Shown here one piece after another: positions 25,362-38,400 of a stretch of DNA of 64,000 bases. Positions within the stretch are counted from its first letter, which is position 1, and each line of letters begins with the position of its first letter. Below the pieces are notes generated by a model that was not told where the DNA came from, searched no databases, and was given only the letters and a program-made list of their open reading frames with translations. Source of the stretch: Hybos culiciformis (Eukaryota; Arthropoda; Insecta; Diptera; Hybotidae); NCBI GenBank assembly GCA_964007475.1, contig OZ023273.1:104530485-104594484 (forward strand), written 5' to 3'. Position numbers and translations under genes: made by a program.

Positions 25362-27544
25362 CAGAGTTGACTAAATTTAAGTATTTTGCATTACAAGTAC
25401 CAATATACTGGTACTGGAAAAATACTGCAATATTTTTCTAGAATGTACTGATACTTAAAAAAAATTCAGTACCAGTATAATGGTACTGTAAAAATACTGC
25501 AATTTTTTTTCTAGAATGTAGTGGTACTTATAAAAATTTCAGTACCAGTATACTGATACTGCAAAAATACTGCAGTAGTTTCTCACAATATACTGGTACT
25601 GCAAAACAAATATATTGAACTGTACAAAAATTCCTAAAATTGTTTGTCACAATATGTGATGACCCTTCACCCACTTTAAGATTATCAGCCGTGTAGTTGA
25701 AAAGTAAACAAAACTTTTCGTAGGGATATCAAATAAAAAATTCCCACTAGTTTTAAAATTTTTGTTCGCGACGTAGGATATAAAAAATTTTTGTTGCCTT
25801 TTTTATAAGTTTCAATTAAAAAAATTAAATTTGAATGTGTAAATTAACAAAAAGTCTTTCTAGGACAATTTTTTTCTTACCGTACAAGTTACAGGTGAAT
25901 TTTTTTTTTTTTTACAAAAATAAAATGAAAATACCTATTTTATTTCAAAATATTTTCATAAAAATAAATTAAAAATACTTTTTAATTAATTAATTATTGA
26001 AACAAAAAAAAAATTAAAATAAAAGAAAGAGTGATAAAAATCAACACATATTTTTTATGATGGATTTTCTAGTTTTTTTTTTAATGTAAAAATTTTCAAT
26101 GCAAATGTTTAAAAAAATTTTCAAGAATAATAAATTAATAAAAAAATATTGTGTAAAAAAATAAAAATAAGAAAAACCCTTTTTATTGTATGTAGAAGGT
26201 AGGTACGTACCTAAATAAGTAGGTGGGTCCCAGATAGATAAACAGCCGCGTAAGTGCAGTTTACGTGCACAAGTCCTTTATATCCCAGAAGGTTTCTATC
26301 GGCAAGCTTTCTTTTCAGGGATATGCACCCGCAAAGTTAGTTTTTTAAAATAAAATTTCCCCCTCTGAATGGAAAACGGCGGCCTCCTCTTCCAACACCC
26401 TTAAAAATTTTTTGTTCCGCGATTCACATATCGATATCAGATTTTTTTAATGTAGGTAGGTCTCTGACCTGATATGTATATACCTGATATTTTTTTAGTT
26501 TATACAAATTTTAATTAAATTAATATGAATTTTTTTAAAATTCATTTAAAATTAAATATAAATTATGTATAATTGGTACCTAGAGCCTAGAAATTATGAC
26601 AAAAAAAAAGTTTAATTTACTTTACCCGGAAGAAAAAATGTTATGGATTGAATTTACCCGATTTATGGAAATTTTCATATAAACAAATACCGGTTTTTTC
26701 TTAAAAATTAATATTAATCATATACTAAATTGTAATCAATAATTAAATTATGTTTTTTTTTGCTTTTAATCCCATTTTACAGATTAATCTTTAGGTTTTG
26801 TATAGGAAATCTCATAGAGTTTCATACAATTGTTATGATTTTTATGCCTACGAGATGCTGCGAATGTATTGTTTTTTTTTAATAGGGGGCTTTTAATTTA
26901 TGTTGGTATTGGATGAACTCAATTTCTGTATAATGCAATCAATATTAAACAAATGTTCGAGTATTCAAGGAATATTGTATTGACTTACCTTCATATTTAT
27001 TTTATAGTTTGGTTTGAACCATTAAAATTTAATAAATGTGTTCCTAAAGTAAATTTTAGCAGAATTGTAAATTTTTGTCGCATATTAAATTTCTAGTACT
27101 TTTTTATTCTCTACACAGAGTTTCACACAAATTATAATTCATTAAAGTTTTCGTCAATATTCCTTGAATACTCGAACATTTGTTTAATATTGATTGCATT
27201 ATACAGAAATTGAGTAGTTCATCACATATTGTGACAAACAATTTTAGGAATTTTTGGTACAGTTCAATATACTGGTAGGTACTGTATTTGTTTTGCAGTA
27301 CCAGTATATTGTGAGAAAATACTGCAGTATTTTTGCAATATCAGTATACTGGTACTGAATTTTTTTAAGTACCAGTACATTCTAGAAAAATATTGCAGTA
27401 TTTTTACAGTACCAGTATACTGGTACTGAAATTTTTTTAAGTATCAGTACATTCTAGAAAAATATTGCAGTATTTTTGCAGTACCAGTATACTGGTACTG
27501 CACATTGCTAACAGAACAAAAATACTTAAATTTAGTCAGCTCTG
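25362..27544. mobile_element. Non-autonomous hAT-like fold-back transposon, 2183 bp, with perfect 8-bp TSD
   Basis: The ends are CAGAGTTGACTAAATTTAAG at 25362 and, inverted, CAGAGCTGACTAAATTTAAG at 27544, continuing as inverted repeats for roughly 300 bp on each side. CCAAATAT flanks both ends, an 8-bp duplication as made by hAT transposases. Each arm contains units spaced about 72-73 bp apart, with a palindromic core AGTACCAGTATACTGGTACT and the words CTAGAATGTA and AATACTGCA. The arms end inside at AATTCCTAAAATTGTTTGTCACAATATGTGATG and its inverse. The centre carries a second inverted pair (26911-26977 with 27152-27222) and a less AT-rich patch at 26200-26440. No transposase frame is present. 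Arms this long are unusual for hAT and could hold multiple transposase-binding sites. Confidence 0.88.
26911..27222. repeat. Internal inverted repeat of the 2.2-kb element
   Basis: GATGAACT then CAATTTCTGTATAATGCAAT through AAGGAATATTG at 26913-26977 is the inverse of 27152-27222. Identity is complete apart from a 3-base insertion (ACT) after GATGAACT. The spacer of about 175 bp contains AGTTTGGTTTGAACC and GAGTTTCACACAAATTATAA. It may be a nested smaller fold-back or an additional structural arm of the host element. Confidence 0.85.
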
Positions 27545-27552
27545 CCAAATAT
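27545..27552. repeat. Right target-site duplication CCAAATAT
   Basis: Second copy of the 8-bp duplicated host sequence; TAACTAAACAATAAATAG follows. Confidence 0.88.
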
Positions 27553-30500
27553 TAACTAAACAATAAATAGATATTCGATATTTCAGGGTCCTTTGAATTT
27601 TATGAAAATATATCCTCTGATTTTCTATTTTGAACACTAATAAAATTGTAAACTGAATATAAAAATTTGAAAAATTATCAAAAAGAAAACAAAATCTTTA
27701 GCTTTATTTAAAGGTAATATATAAAAAAGTTGAAATATTAAATAACACCCAAAAAACATACATACAATATTAGATTAAAAAGAAATCATCAAAGCGATAA
27801 GGTAAAACATCAAAAGCAAGTTAAAAAAAAATTCTTCATTTTTTTTAGCTTTCCTTCCGAATACAAAAATTTTTCTTTGATTAATCAAAGAAAAAGGTAC
27901 ATAATTTTTCCTCGTATTTTTTATTTATTTTTTTTTTGAATTAAAAGAAAAGCTCTACACAAATCAAAATAGGTACTATTTTCTTTATACCAAAAATAAA
28001 TAAAAGAAAATACATAAAAATAAAAAAATAAATAGAATAAGCAAAAAACCAATATATTATTACAAATAAAGTGGAACAATTTAGTTGATATCCTTCGAGA
28101 GAGTTTATTAAAGCATTTTCCTTCAAAACCAAAATTATCACCCCAAAAAAATTTATTATAAAATCACCCCTCTAAACCAATAAGAATTTTTTTTTTTTTA
28201 TATTTTTACATGAAAAAGAAAATACAATATTTAGGATGCCAATGTATAGAAATTATTAACTCTATATAAGATGAAAAATTTTTGTGAAAAAACTAACATG
28301 ATCATGATATAGTTTTAAGATAATAGAAAATGAAATGAAATTTGGGTTTTTCTAGGGAATCAATATGTACTGGTTATTGGTAGCTTAACAAACATCGGCA
28401 ATTAGTTCGAAGATTATAATTTAAAGCTTCGAAAAGGAATTTAGTATCTGTGAAGACGAAGATTAATCCTTTGAATACATCCAACATATCTATATTAACC
28501 TAACCAAGTAATGGGCATAACAAAATGAAAGATTTTAGTTCATCGAATTTAAACTAATTTTCAATTTTTTTAACAAGATTTTTTTTTATTAATGTTGTGC
28601 CTCCGGAATTATACAGAAGTAATTTAACCGTGAAAAATGTTTACTTTTCTTCTTTTTCTTCTCCTCTCTATATATATTATTCTAATAGGTTCTTTATATT
28701 TGCTGATACCAAATAATCCTTTTTCTAAAATAAATACCAAAAATATTTTCATTATGGTGTAAAATGCTATTTATTTTTTCCATCCCCTTAAAGATTTTTA
28801 CTTTTTTCGTATTTCGCCCTTTTTTGTTTGCCTTGCAGAGAAAGAATAACATTCGTATTTTATTGATATTGGTTCTTAAATAAGCTTTAAAATGTTCACG
28901 AGTTTTTTTTATTTTTTTTTTGTAATGGAAATGATAAAAAAAAGTAGAAAGTTCGAACAAAATTTTCCTATTTTTTTTTTCTCTTGTCAAACATAATTTT
29001 TAGAAAAAAATTATAAATGTTTCCATTTACAATAATTTAACAATTTTTATTTTTAATATTTTTGTAAAAGGCGAGACAATTTGTAATTGTTATGATGATG
29101 AAACATTTGGTGGAAACAATTTATATAAATTTTATAATATTTTTTTTTATTTTTATTTTCACAAGCCTAGATAGATGCATAAATATATTTTATATAGAAT
29201 TTTTTAATGCTGTTCAATCTGTCGCAGAAAAAACATAATAAATTTATGAAATAATTACACTCAAAAGTTTTGTATTCACCGAATATTGAATATAATAAAA
29301 TCATATTAAAAGATTTTATCAAATTATATCCGTTTTATTTTTAGGGAGGAAAATTTTATCCTCAAAATGAAAATGGAAATTAAAATCTCATTTATTTATA
29401 ATTCATTTGGAGTTTGATCAGCTGTATCAGCTTTGATAAATTTTTTGTTTTTAATAATTTTTAAGTCACTAAGGTTAGAAAAAACTGAAATGGAATCATA
29501 AATTCATAATTTAGTCGTCAGAACATAAACTTTAAGCAAAGGAATCTAATGTTTACATTCCGTGAATTTATTTATAATTTTTAAATTTTTTTCACATTAT
29601 TAAATTTAGAAGGCAAAAAAAAAAAGTACGAAATTATATAAAGAAATACAACGTGTAAAAAGAAAACAAGAAACCTTTTTAAGGTTAACTTAATTGAAAT
29701 TGAAAAACGCAAAGTAAAAACCACTTATCAAAAGATCCCCTTAAATCTTTTGGATATTTATCGATGAAAGGTGTAATATTGTATTTTAGAAATTTTCACA
29801 ATTTTTTTTATTTTCTTCATTAAATTATAATTTAATATTTCTATTTAGGTTTTTTTTTTTTGATAAATAATTTTCCAGAGATTTTCATTTCTCGCGCTAT
29901 TATTACTTTAAGATATTTCTTGAGAATAAAAATCAGAAAATAAGTGGGATTTAAATGTACACAGAAATGAGGTTATTTAAATGTGCCTCATTCACTAAAA
30001 TAAATTTTTGAATAAATAATTTTACTAAATTCGAAAAATATATAGGTATAGAAGGAATTTCCGAAATACTGTTGTGTTGCTGTATCTTTTGTGTCTTATT
30101 ACTGAGAGAAAATTTTTCATAAAATGTGTGTTTGAAATTTTCACCCGAAAATAGATAAATACCACCTTTAAATTTTTAGAAAATTATTATAATAGTTTAA
30201 AAATTTTTATATTTTGAGTCAGAAATAATTCAACCAGCATTTCAACATTTATATAAGTTTTGTTTGAAAATTAGTTGAAACCCTCGCGTTGTGCACCTAC
30301 AACCTCCAAACCACAAATCGTAGAATGTTAAGTTTAGCACTAAATTAAAGCTAACAGTATTTTCCACGTTTATATGGTAACAAAAAGTTGATGAGTTGAG
30401 GGTGTCATTTATTTACCAGGACAAAAGCCAAACAAAAATTAACTAATTTCTCTTTGTAAGCTTATATTCTTTTGATCTACAAAACATTTAATTTAATTAG

Positions 30501-33500
30501 AATATATTTGTCTATAATATTTATTTGGCAAAAATTAAAAAAAACAAAAACTAATAATAAAAATTTGAACATTTTATTAAAAATATAATTTGATTGATCG
30601 TATACTCCAAATCAAAAGGAGTTAAAAAAAAGTACAAAATTTTAACAACATCCATTAGAGAAAAATATTTTCTTTTTTTCGTTTCTTTAGAATCTTATAA
30701 TCAAGGTTGTACACAAGTACGTAAAAAATATTGTTTAACGAGATGGATTTTTCGTTTTTTTTTTTGCAAAAATTTTGTTATTTCAGCTGTTTTATGCTTA
30801 AAAACGTAAAATGTATTTATTGTGAACAATATACGAATTACCAAAACAAAATTTATTTTAGCAGAATTTATTGGAATTTTCATCTTTTATTTTTTCTTTG
30901 CAGAATGTATTTCATGCTTAGTCAAGCACTTAAGGACATGTTAAAAAAAAAACAAAATTTCCGACTTGTAGCTTTTCCTTGGAAAAAAATTTTTTTTTTT
31001 CTTTTTATGATCCTTTTTTTTGATGTTTTTTTTTTTTTTTTCAAATTAATATTGATTGTTTTTTTTCATTTTTATTTTTTGAGGATAATGTATTTATTTA
31101 ATTTTTTTTTTCGGCTTAAATAAATTAATTTCATTAGAAGATGAAATATACTGTACTGAAGAAGAACAAAAGGATTAAGCAAAAAAAAAAATAATGTCCT
31201 TGTTCAAATGTTGTGAAATAATTTGCAATCTGATTGAAAGAAAATATAAAAAAAATAATAATTAAATATTGTAAATTTTTTAATATAAATCGTTTAAAGT
31301 CTCGGCATTTATCTGAAAATAATTCAAATTTGTTTTGAAACATTAATTTTGCACTTTTATTTCAATCATTGAAGCATTTTTTTTTTGTATAATTTTAATT
31401 TTATTTTCATGTCTTTGCAATATGAAAATTACAATAATTGTTCTTATCTCAATGATATTTTCAATTTGAATGATAATTGAACTATAAATGTAGACAAAAA
31501 CCATATAAAATTTTCGTTTCTGAAATGTTGATAACTAAAATTAAAAAAAAAAAAGAAGTTAATGTAAATTTTAAGTTTTCAATAAGGAAGTTAGCAAAAA
31601 GTAAATATCAAACATTAAAAACAAAATGAAACAATCCTTCGAATATATAAAGAATGAGATAATAGGATCACACATTCGGACATTTGTATAATAAAGGCAA
31701 TTATACATTTAGATTTTAGAAACTTTAAATTTGCATTACTCAAAAAAAAGATTAATTATGTTTTAGTCAGAATCAAATTTTACAATTTCTACGGATTAAA
31801 TTCAACAAAAGAATGTATTTTGTATTTGATATCAATATTATGTGTTTAATAATATTCTTTTTTAAATCGAAAGTGCCGGTTACCCTAAAATTTATTGCAT
31901 ATTTTCCTGATTTTCCACAATATCGGTCGACTATATAATATAATTGTGATTTTCTTTTGTACATACTATTTAACAAAACTTATACAATTTTATGAGCTTT
32001 TAAGTTACTCTATTTTAGTACCATGTACGGAAATTTTCAAAAATATCAAGAAATTATTTTGACATTTAATTATTTTTCGAATTTGATAGTTTATTAGGAG
32101 ATAAGCAATTGTATATATTATTCGATACCTAAAAAATAAAAATTGTTATATTGCTTCAATGAGTTCAACTTTAAATATTCAAATATAAAACAAAATTTAT
32201 CATTTATATATACATACATAATTTGTGTTAAGTATGACCAAATAAACATTATTTCTTCCACCTTAAAAACACAAAAAAAAAAAAAACAAAAATAAAAATA
32301 AAATGTTTTCTTCTTTTGAACACAATTTCAATTTATATACCTTTTGAAAAATTATATTTAAATTATACATTCAATATATGTATATAACAACTATTATATT
32401 ATTATATTGAAGATAAATGAAAAATCATGCTATACACTAGAAATTAATGAACACATAATTGTATTTCACTCAATAATTGCATTTCCTTTCATAAAATTTT
32501 CTTTTTATTATACTTTCTAAAATATATGTTATAGGTAGGTAGTACTCGTATATTGAAAATTTTCAAGGACATAGTATTTTCTTGTTATTTTATGCCAAAA
32601 AAGAAAACACAAAAACGATCCTATCAGAAGAATGGATATTCCGTTTCCAATTCAAAAGTATAAAATTTGTTTGAAATTTTTCATATATATACGTATCCAA
32701 ATCTATATACACAATATTAGGATTGCATGAATAAAATTTATTGGTTTTTTATTCGTTTTTAAATAAATATTTAAATTTCATTTTGTTTGTTTTATTTTTA
32801 TTTATATATTTTTTTTGTTTTTAAATGAAATAAATTTAGAGTCAGATTGAAAAATTTATAAATATTTGTTTTAAGTTAAAATTAAGTGCAAATTTTATAA
32901 CGCCTTCTTATTTCACATTGATAATAAATTAAATGAATAAAATAATCATGTTACATGGAAATATCTTTTATTATAGTTTTTCCGAATCCATATATGTACA
33001 TATATATGCATGTACTGTACATTGTATTTCGGTATGTTAGCGGAATTTAGTATATTAAATGTTTTTAAAAGAGTATTTTTGCTTTTTTTAAGAAGGCGAA
33101 AAAAAGTTTCATCGAAACTCCTTCATAGAGCGTCTCTGAGATTTTTTCTTTTGCTTTTCAAGCCCTTGAAATATTCTCATTATTTTATTTTTTATTATTT
33201 ATATATAAAAAATTAAAATTTTATATGAAATAAACACAAAAAAATTTAATTCATTTCAGGTCAAAAATAATTAGTTGAAACAAATCATATTAAAAATTGA
33301 AATGAGTATCAAAAAGAAAATAAGAAACTTTGTTTGCTTGCTTTTTTTCTACCCAACACGCTTCAATTAAGAAAAATACAAAAAAACTTAAAAAACATTT
33401 ATCTTAATCCTTGAAATGTGCCAATTTAATGGTTTAGTTTTTATCTTCTTTATGATCATTTTGGTTAAAATAAATTGTTCTATACACAAAATAAAAAAAA

Positions 33501-35469
33501 TAAAAAAATTGCCATTTTCATGCAAAAAAAAAAACAAAAACCAACCTTGTTTCAACAAAAGTGTGTCTTTCTTCTTTTTTTTCAAATGTTTCATATCGAA
33601 TAGATAAAAATCATGATGATATTGCGATATAGAAACAAAATCCTTATTACGGGCTAAAGTAGTATCCTAAACTTTTTCTCAAAGATTTAATCCCCGAAAA
33701 TATGTTCGAATAATTTTGTTTGCACAAATTTAATATTTCTCTTATTCATATGTAAGCATATAGTTAATATACAAAATATTCAAGAAAACTAAATTCGCAT
33801 TATATATGGAACTTAATTTTTTGAAGCAAAAATAAACGAAATACAAAAATAGAATGATATTAACATACAAATATCTGAAAAAATTTATTTATTTCGACAA
33901 ATTTGGGATGTCCATTCACAAAAATCAGTTCTAGGGCAAATTTTGGTTCAATTTAATACTTCCTCGTTATAAATTTCTAAACTTTTATTATTAATAACAC
34001 AAAAAAAAGTCCCCTAAACCATAATACATAATAAAGCTGACATTATAGAATACAATAAAAATATACAGTATTCTAGAATTAGGCCGTAAACAATATTCCT
34101 TCCATCTCTTTAGAGATGTTTATATATATAAAAGGTTAGGTATATTTTATGTTATTTAGTAGTACTTGAAGAAATAAAATAGAAAACTTTGTTATTGAAG
34201 AAACTTTTATATAAATTTCTGGGTTAATCCTGGCAATTATGCTTTTATCTTGCAAAAGGATTTTCTTCTAACTACATAATATTTTTATGTACCAAAAAAA
34301 AAAACAAAAAAAAAATAATTCTACTTTATAGTTAGATATGAAATAAAAACAAAATATTTTTTTTTTTACAAAACTGAGATAACAAAAAAAAAAAATTATA
34401 TATAAATTTAGTAATAATAATCATTATAAATTGCTTGTATTATATTTTTATTGAGTAATTTAAAGGATTTCCCAAAAATGATAATTATTATTACTAACTA
34501 TATATACTATTGTTAAAAATGAAAACACCTGCGTATTTCTCTTTATTTCTTATTACCTAATCCTAAAAATGGATATAATTTTAATTAATTGTAATAAAAA
34601 TTTCTATATATAATAAAATATACATAATTATATACATATATATTTGATTTTAAGTTTTATAAAAATAATATAAAAAGCGAATTAAAATAAAATATATTTA
34701 TATTTAATTAGAATTATCATAAATTTTATTTATTTTTTGTTTTTTCTTGACATCATTTAAAAGTTTTTTTTTATAAAAATTTTTTTTTTTTTTTTGGATA
34801 AATATTTATTTTTTGATAAAAATGAATAAAAAGGAACTAATTGTGTAACAAAATTTAAATGACTATAGAGAAAAAGAATACGTAGTGTAATTTTGTAAAA
34901 GCTTTATATATTTTATAACATTATTTTAATTTGACATTTAATTAATAATTTTGTTTTTTAGAAAAAAAAAAACTTTTTGCCCCAAAAGTTTCTAAAAAAA
35001 AAAATAACAAATTTATGTATTTAAATTTAAAGAGAATATAATGTGTATTATGTAAAATTTTACTACAAATTATTAAGCGTTATTCAGTTTCAAATATTTA
35101 TATTGAAAATACTTCAGTTTTAGTAATAATCATAAGAAAATTTGTTTTAGTTTTTCCAAATTAAATATGTACTTGTATTCATTAATTTTTAGTTATTAAT
35201 ATGTAAACAGTGATTAAATTTGTATTGTATTTTGAATTATGAATATACAGTTTTTGAATTCAAACCTTAACCTAACAATCTTTTGAAACACATGAAAAAT
35301 CTTTTTTAACAGTGGTACAGCGATGGACCTTTAAATGGTCCAACTTCATGAGCTTTAATCATCAACTAGAATGTGGTTAAATGTTTTTGCAATCAGAATA
35401 GTCAATTGAAAAAAATATATTTTTTTTTAAATCAATTTTTAAGTTTGTAACATTATCAACACAAAAAAC
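27553..35469. other. Long non-coding AT-rich stretch
   Basis: No exon could be supported across this stretch. Several frames of 60-130 codons occur (for example minus 28694-28990 and plus 30731-31123), but they are dominated by F, K, I, Y and N from homopolymer runs. The longest (30731-31123) begins with TTG and runs through several T-tracts. No terminal repeats or tandem arrays beyond A/T runs were recognised. Confidence 0.5.
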
Positions 35470-35496
35470 GAAATAAAACCTAATAGGTTTTATTTC
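35470..35496. repeat. Near-perfect palindrome, 13-bp arms with a single central base
   Basis: GAAATAAAACCTA and TAGGTTTTATTTC flank one central A. Just downstream GAAATAAAGCCTGTCGATTTTAT repeats the left half with changes. It could extrude as a hairpin; function is unknown. Confidence 0.8.
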
Positions 35497-38400
35497 ACAT
35501 TCAGATGAGAAATAAAGCCTGTCGATTTTATAAATTAGGTTTCTGAATATTATTTCGTTAGGGCTTGTAGCATGGCACCAAAAATTTAAGGTTCAACATA
35601 TATAAATTTTTACATAATTATGTTTTATATCAAAGTGTAAAATTTTTCTAATGTCATAGACCTAAAACTCACTATTTTTATTCGAGTTTTTCATTGACGT
35701 TTAATTTTCTAAAAATTTGACAATCTCTTTGAGTGTTTTTATAAAATCCAAGAATTTAGTGGAAAAAAAAAGCAGAAATAAGATCAAAATCATTTTTATT
35801 AATAAAAATTAATGAAATTAAAATTTTGCTTGTAAATTTTCTTCCTTTTCCTTTTTGAATGTTTGTTTGATAAAATATATATAAATTAAATATATGAACA
35901 AAAATAAAAAAAAATTCATAAAATTAATTTTTGTTTACTTTTCCATTAATCGCGCCTCCAAATTTACAATTTAACACCCCGCGACGTTAATTAAATAATA
36001 CAATTTTTTTTTTGTTTTGTTGTTTACTAAAAAAAAAAGAGAAATATAAAATACGAAAAAAGAAATTATAATAAAAAACCATGCTACTTACATTCATATA
36101 TTTGTTATATGAAAAGCCGAATATAATGAAAAAGAAAACAAAAATTAAGATTTTTTCTTTTTTTTTGTGAAAATTCCAACACGCAAAAATATAATTGAAT
36201 TTTCGTTTAAAAAATAAATAAATAATATTTGTTCAAAAAATTTTCTTTTTTGTTTTCAGGAATTTGAATAAATTTTCAAAAAAAAAAAAAATTTTTTTTT
36301 TCATAAAAATGTAAAATAAAAATAAATAAAACCAAGAAACAAAAAAAAAGAAAAATGAAAATTGTATTGTCATTTTTTTTTTTTTTTTATTTTTTTGTTT
36401 GGAAAATATTATTCATAATTAAAATTTGTAACACTACTATATTCTTTTTTTGTTTACGGAAAGAAAAATGTAACCTAGAGAGGTTCTCGTTTTTTTTATT
36501 TACTTACTTATTGTTATAAATATGAAAGTCAAAGATTTATTCGAATTTCACATGAAACTGAAGGATAAAAATAAATAATAATTACCAACGAAAAGTTTTC
36601 AAGTTAATTATTTTATTATTTGTAATTAAATAATCATTTTCATTTTGTTTTTTATTTTCTTTTTTTTTTTTTCTTTTTTTTTTTTTGAAATTTTCTTTTC
36701 GTTATATTATTAAAAAAAAAAAAAGTGAAGGAAAACACACGACAAATATATTGTTCCTTTAAATTTTCATTTTAAAGAATTTTCTGTTTATAAGTACATT
36801 GGTAAGCGAAGGAGTGTTTTTTTTTCGGCTGACAATGACTAACTTTTAATTATGGTCCACAATTTAAACTTCTTGTAAAACATCAACGATATCACTGTCA
36901 CCATTAATAGCTCTTTCATGATTAATGCTTTAAGCAAAAATATATAATATTTGTAACCAATCTAAACGAATATACATTTGGTATTCATTATGGTATTCCG
37001 CCTTCCGTCTGTATATATTTAATATTAAAATGAAAAGCACTTAAGTCCAGGTAATGTAAAAATTTAACTATGATACAGGCGTTAAACCTCATGGTGGCGA
37101 ATAACGCCAAGACACACGGTTTCATACTAAAATAACTTGAATAATATACATACTAAACATAACATAATAAAATAACTTGAATTTAAACTATAATACTCCG
37201 AATTATGAGAGGAATTGGAAAATATTTTTCTTTCGTGGTCTATACCTATACATATATAACTAGCATAAGTTTTAATGTAGATGTGTAACGGTCTCGCGCT
37301 CATCTATTAAAAAAATTCAGAACTGTTTTATGCGCGTATACTACAAATATTTCCAAAAAAAAAAAATTACTTCACGCTAAGATTTTTCTTTATTTTACAT
37401 CATGTTTGCGCAAACTTATCTAGTACCTATATACTACTTATAATCTATAGTGTTTTGTATACATAAAGGGATAATTTTTCAAAGTTCATAATAATGTTAA
37501 TAATGAAATAGATTTTCTTTTGATCATTGGTCCAAAAAAAAATTAACAATAAAATTTCTTAAGCTTTTCGTTTCATATTTTCTAGAAAATTTTCTAATAG
37601 AAATTTATATTTTTAGAAAGTAGGATGAATTTTGTTTATTTTATATATTTAAATCTATATACATCTTACATACATAGTTAGTAAATATTTATTAAACATT
37701 GAATAGAATTTTTCATTTTCATAAAGAAAATATTTTATACCTTTATTTAAAAATATGTATATATTTGTTTTGTATTTATATTTTGTATATATAATTTCTG
37801 TTTATTAAAAAGACATTTAATGCCTCAAGAATGCTAGACTTACTTTATTATTAAATATAAAATATTTTTTCTTTATTCTTAATTTTTTATAAAATGCCTT
37901 TTAAAAAACCTATCATCCAAGAAGACTTTATAATATTGTAAAAAAAAAAAAAGAAAAAAAAATACTTAAAAAACAAGAAATTTTTTTTGAGTGGTAAATT
38001 ATATATTTGTTTATAATATTTTTTTGAAATATTTTCAAAATTTTTACAGTTTAATCCATATTATTTTCTAATATTTAATGCATGTATTTACCAAGAATAT
38101 AATGTAGGTACCTATGTATAATAAAAAGCAATTTCAAATCAAATTTGAGCAAAATTTTCACTTACAAGAGTTTTAAATTAATTTTGAAATTTTATTTTTT
38201 TTTATAGGAGGGTTCCTGCACAAAAAAGTAAAAATGATAGTGGACAAAACATTTTATACTAAGTATACAGTATATCACGAGGCCAAAAATAAAATGTTTA
38301 AAATAAATACCGTCAAACCTATTTGCTCCATCATTTTAACGATGTAATGAAAAAATAAGTCAACTCCCAAATTATGCCTAAAATTTATTAAATTTTCTAA

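Noticed and set aside
26200..26440. tRNA or structured RNA in the less AT-rich patch
   Set aside because: No cloverleaf with conserved T-loop or anticodon arm could be found on either strand.
28694..28990. 98-codon minus frame, basic and F/K-rich
   Set aside because: It reflects alternating T and A runs; there is no motif or splice context.
30731..31123. 130-codon plus-strand open frame, the longest in the window
   Set aside because: It begins at TTG, is dominated by F, L, I and K from T and A runs, has no domain or conserved motif and no convincing start context. Length inflation by homopolymers explains it.
37075..37125. GGCGTTA/TAACGCC hairpin as a regulatory structure
   Set aside because: The arms are only 7 bp and nothing adjoining supports a function.
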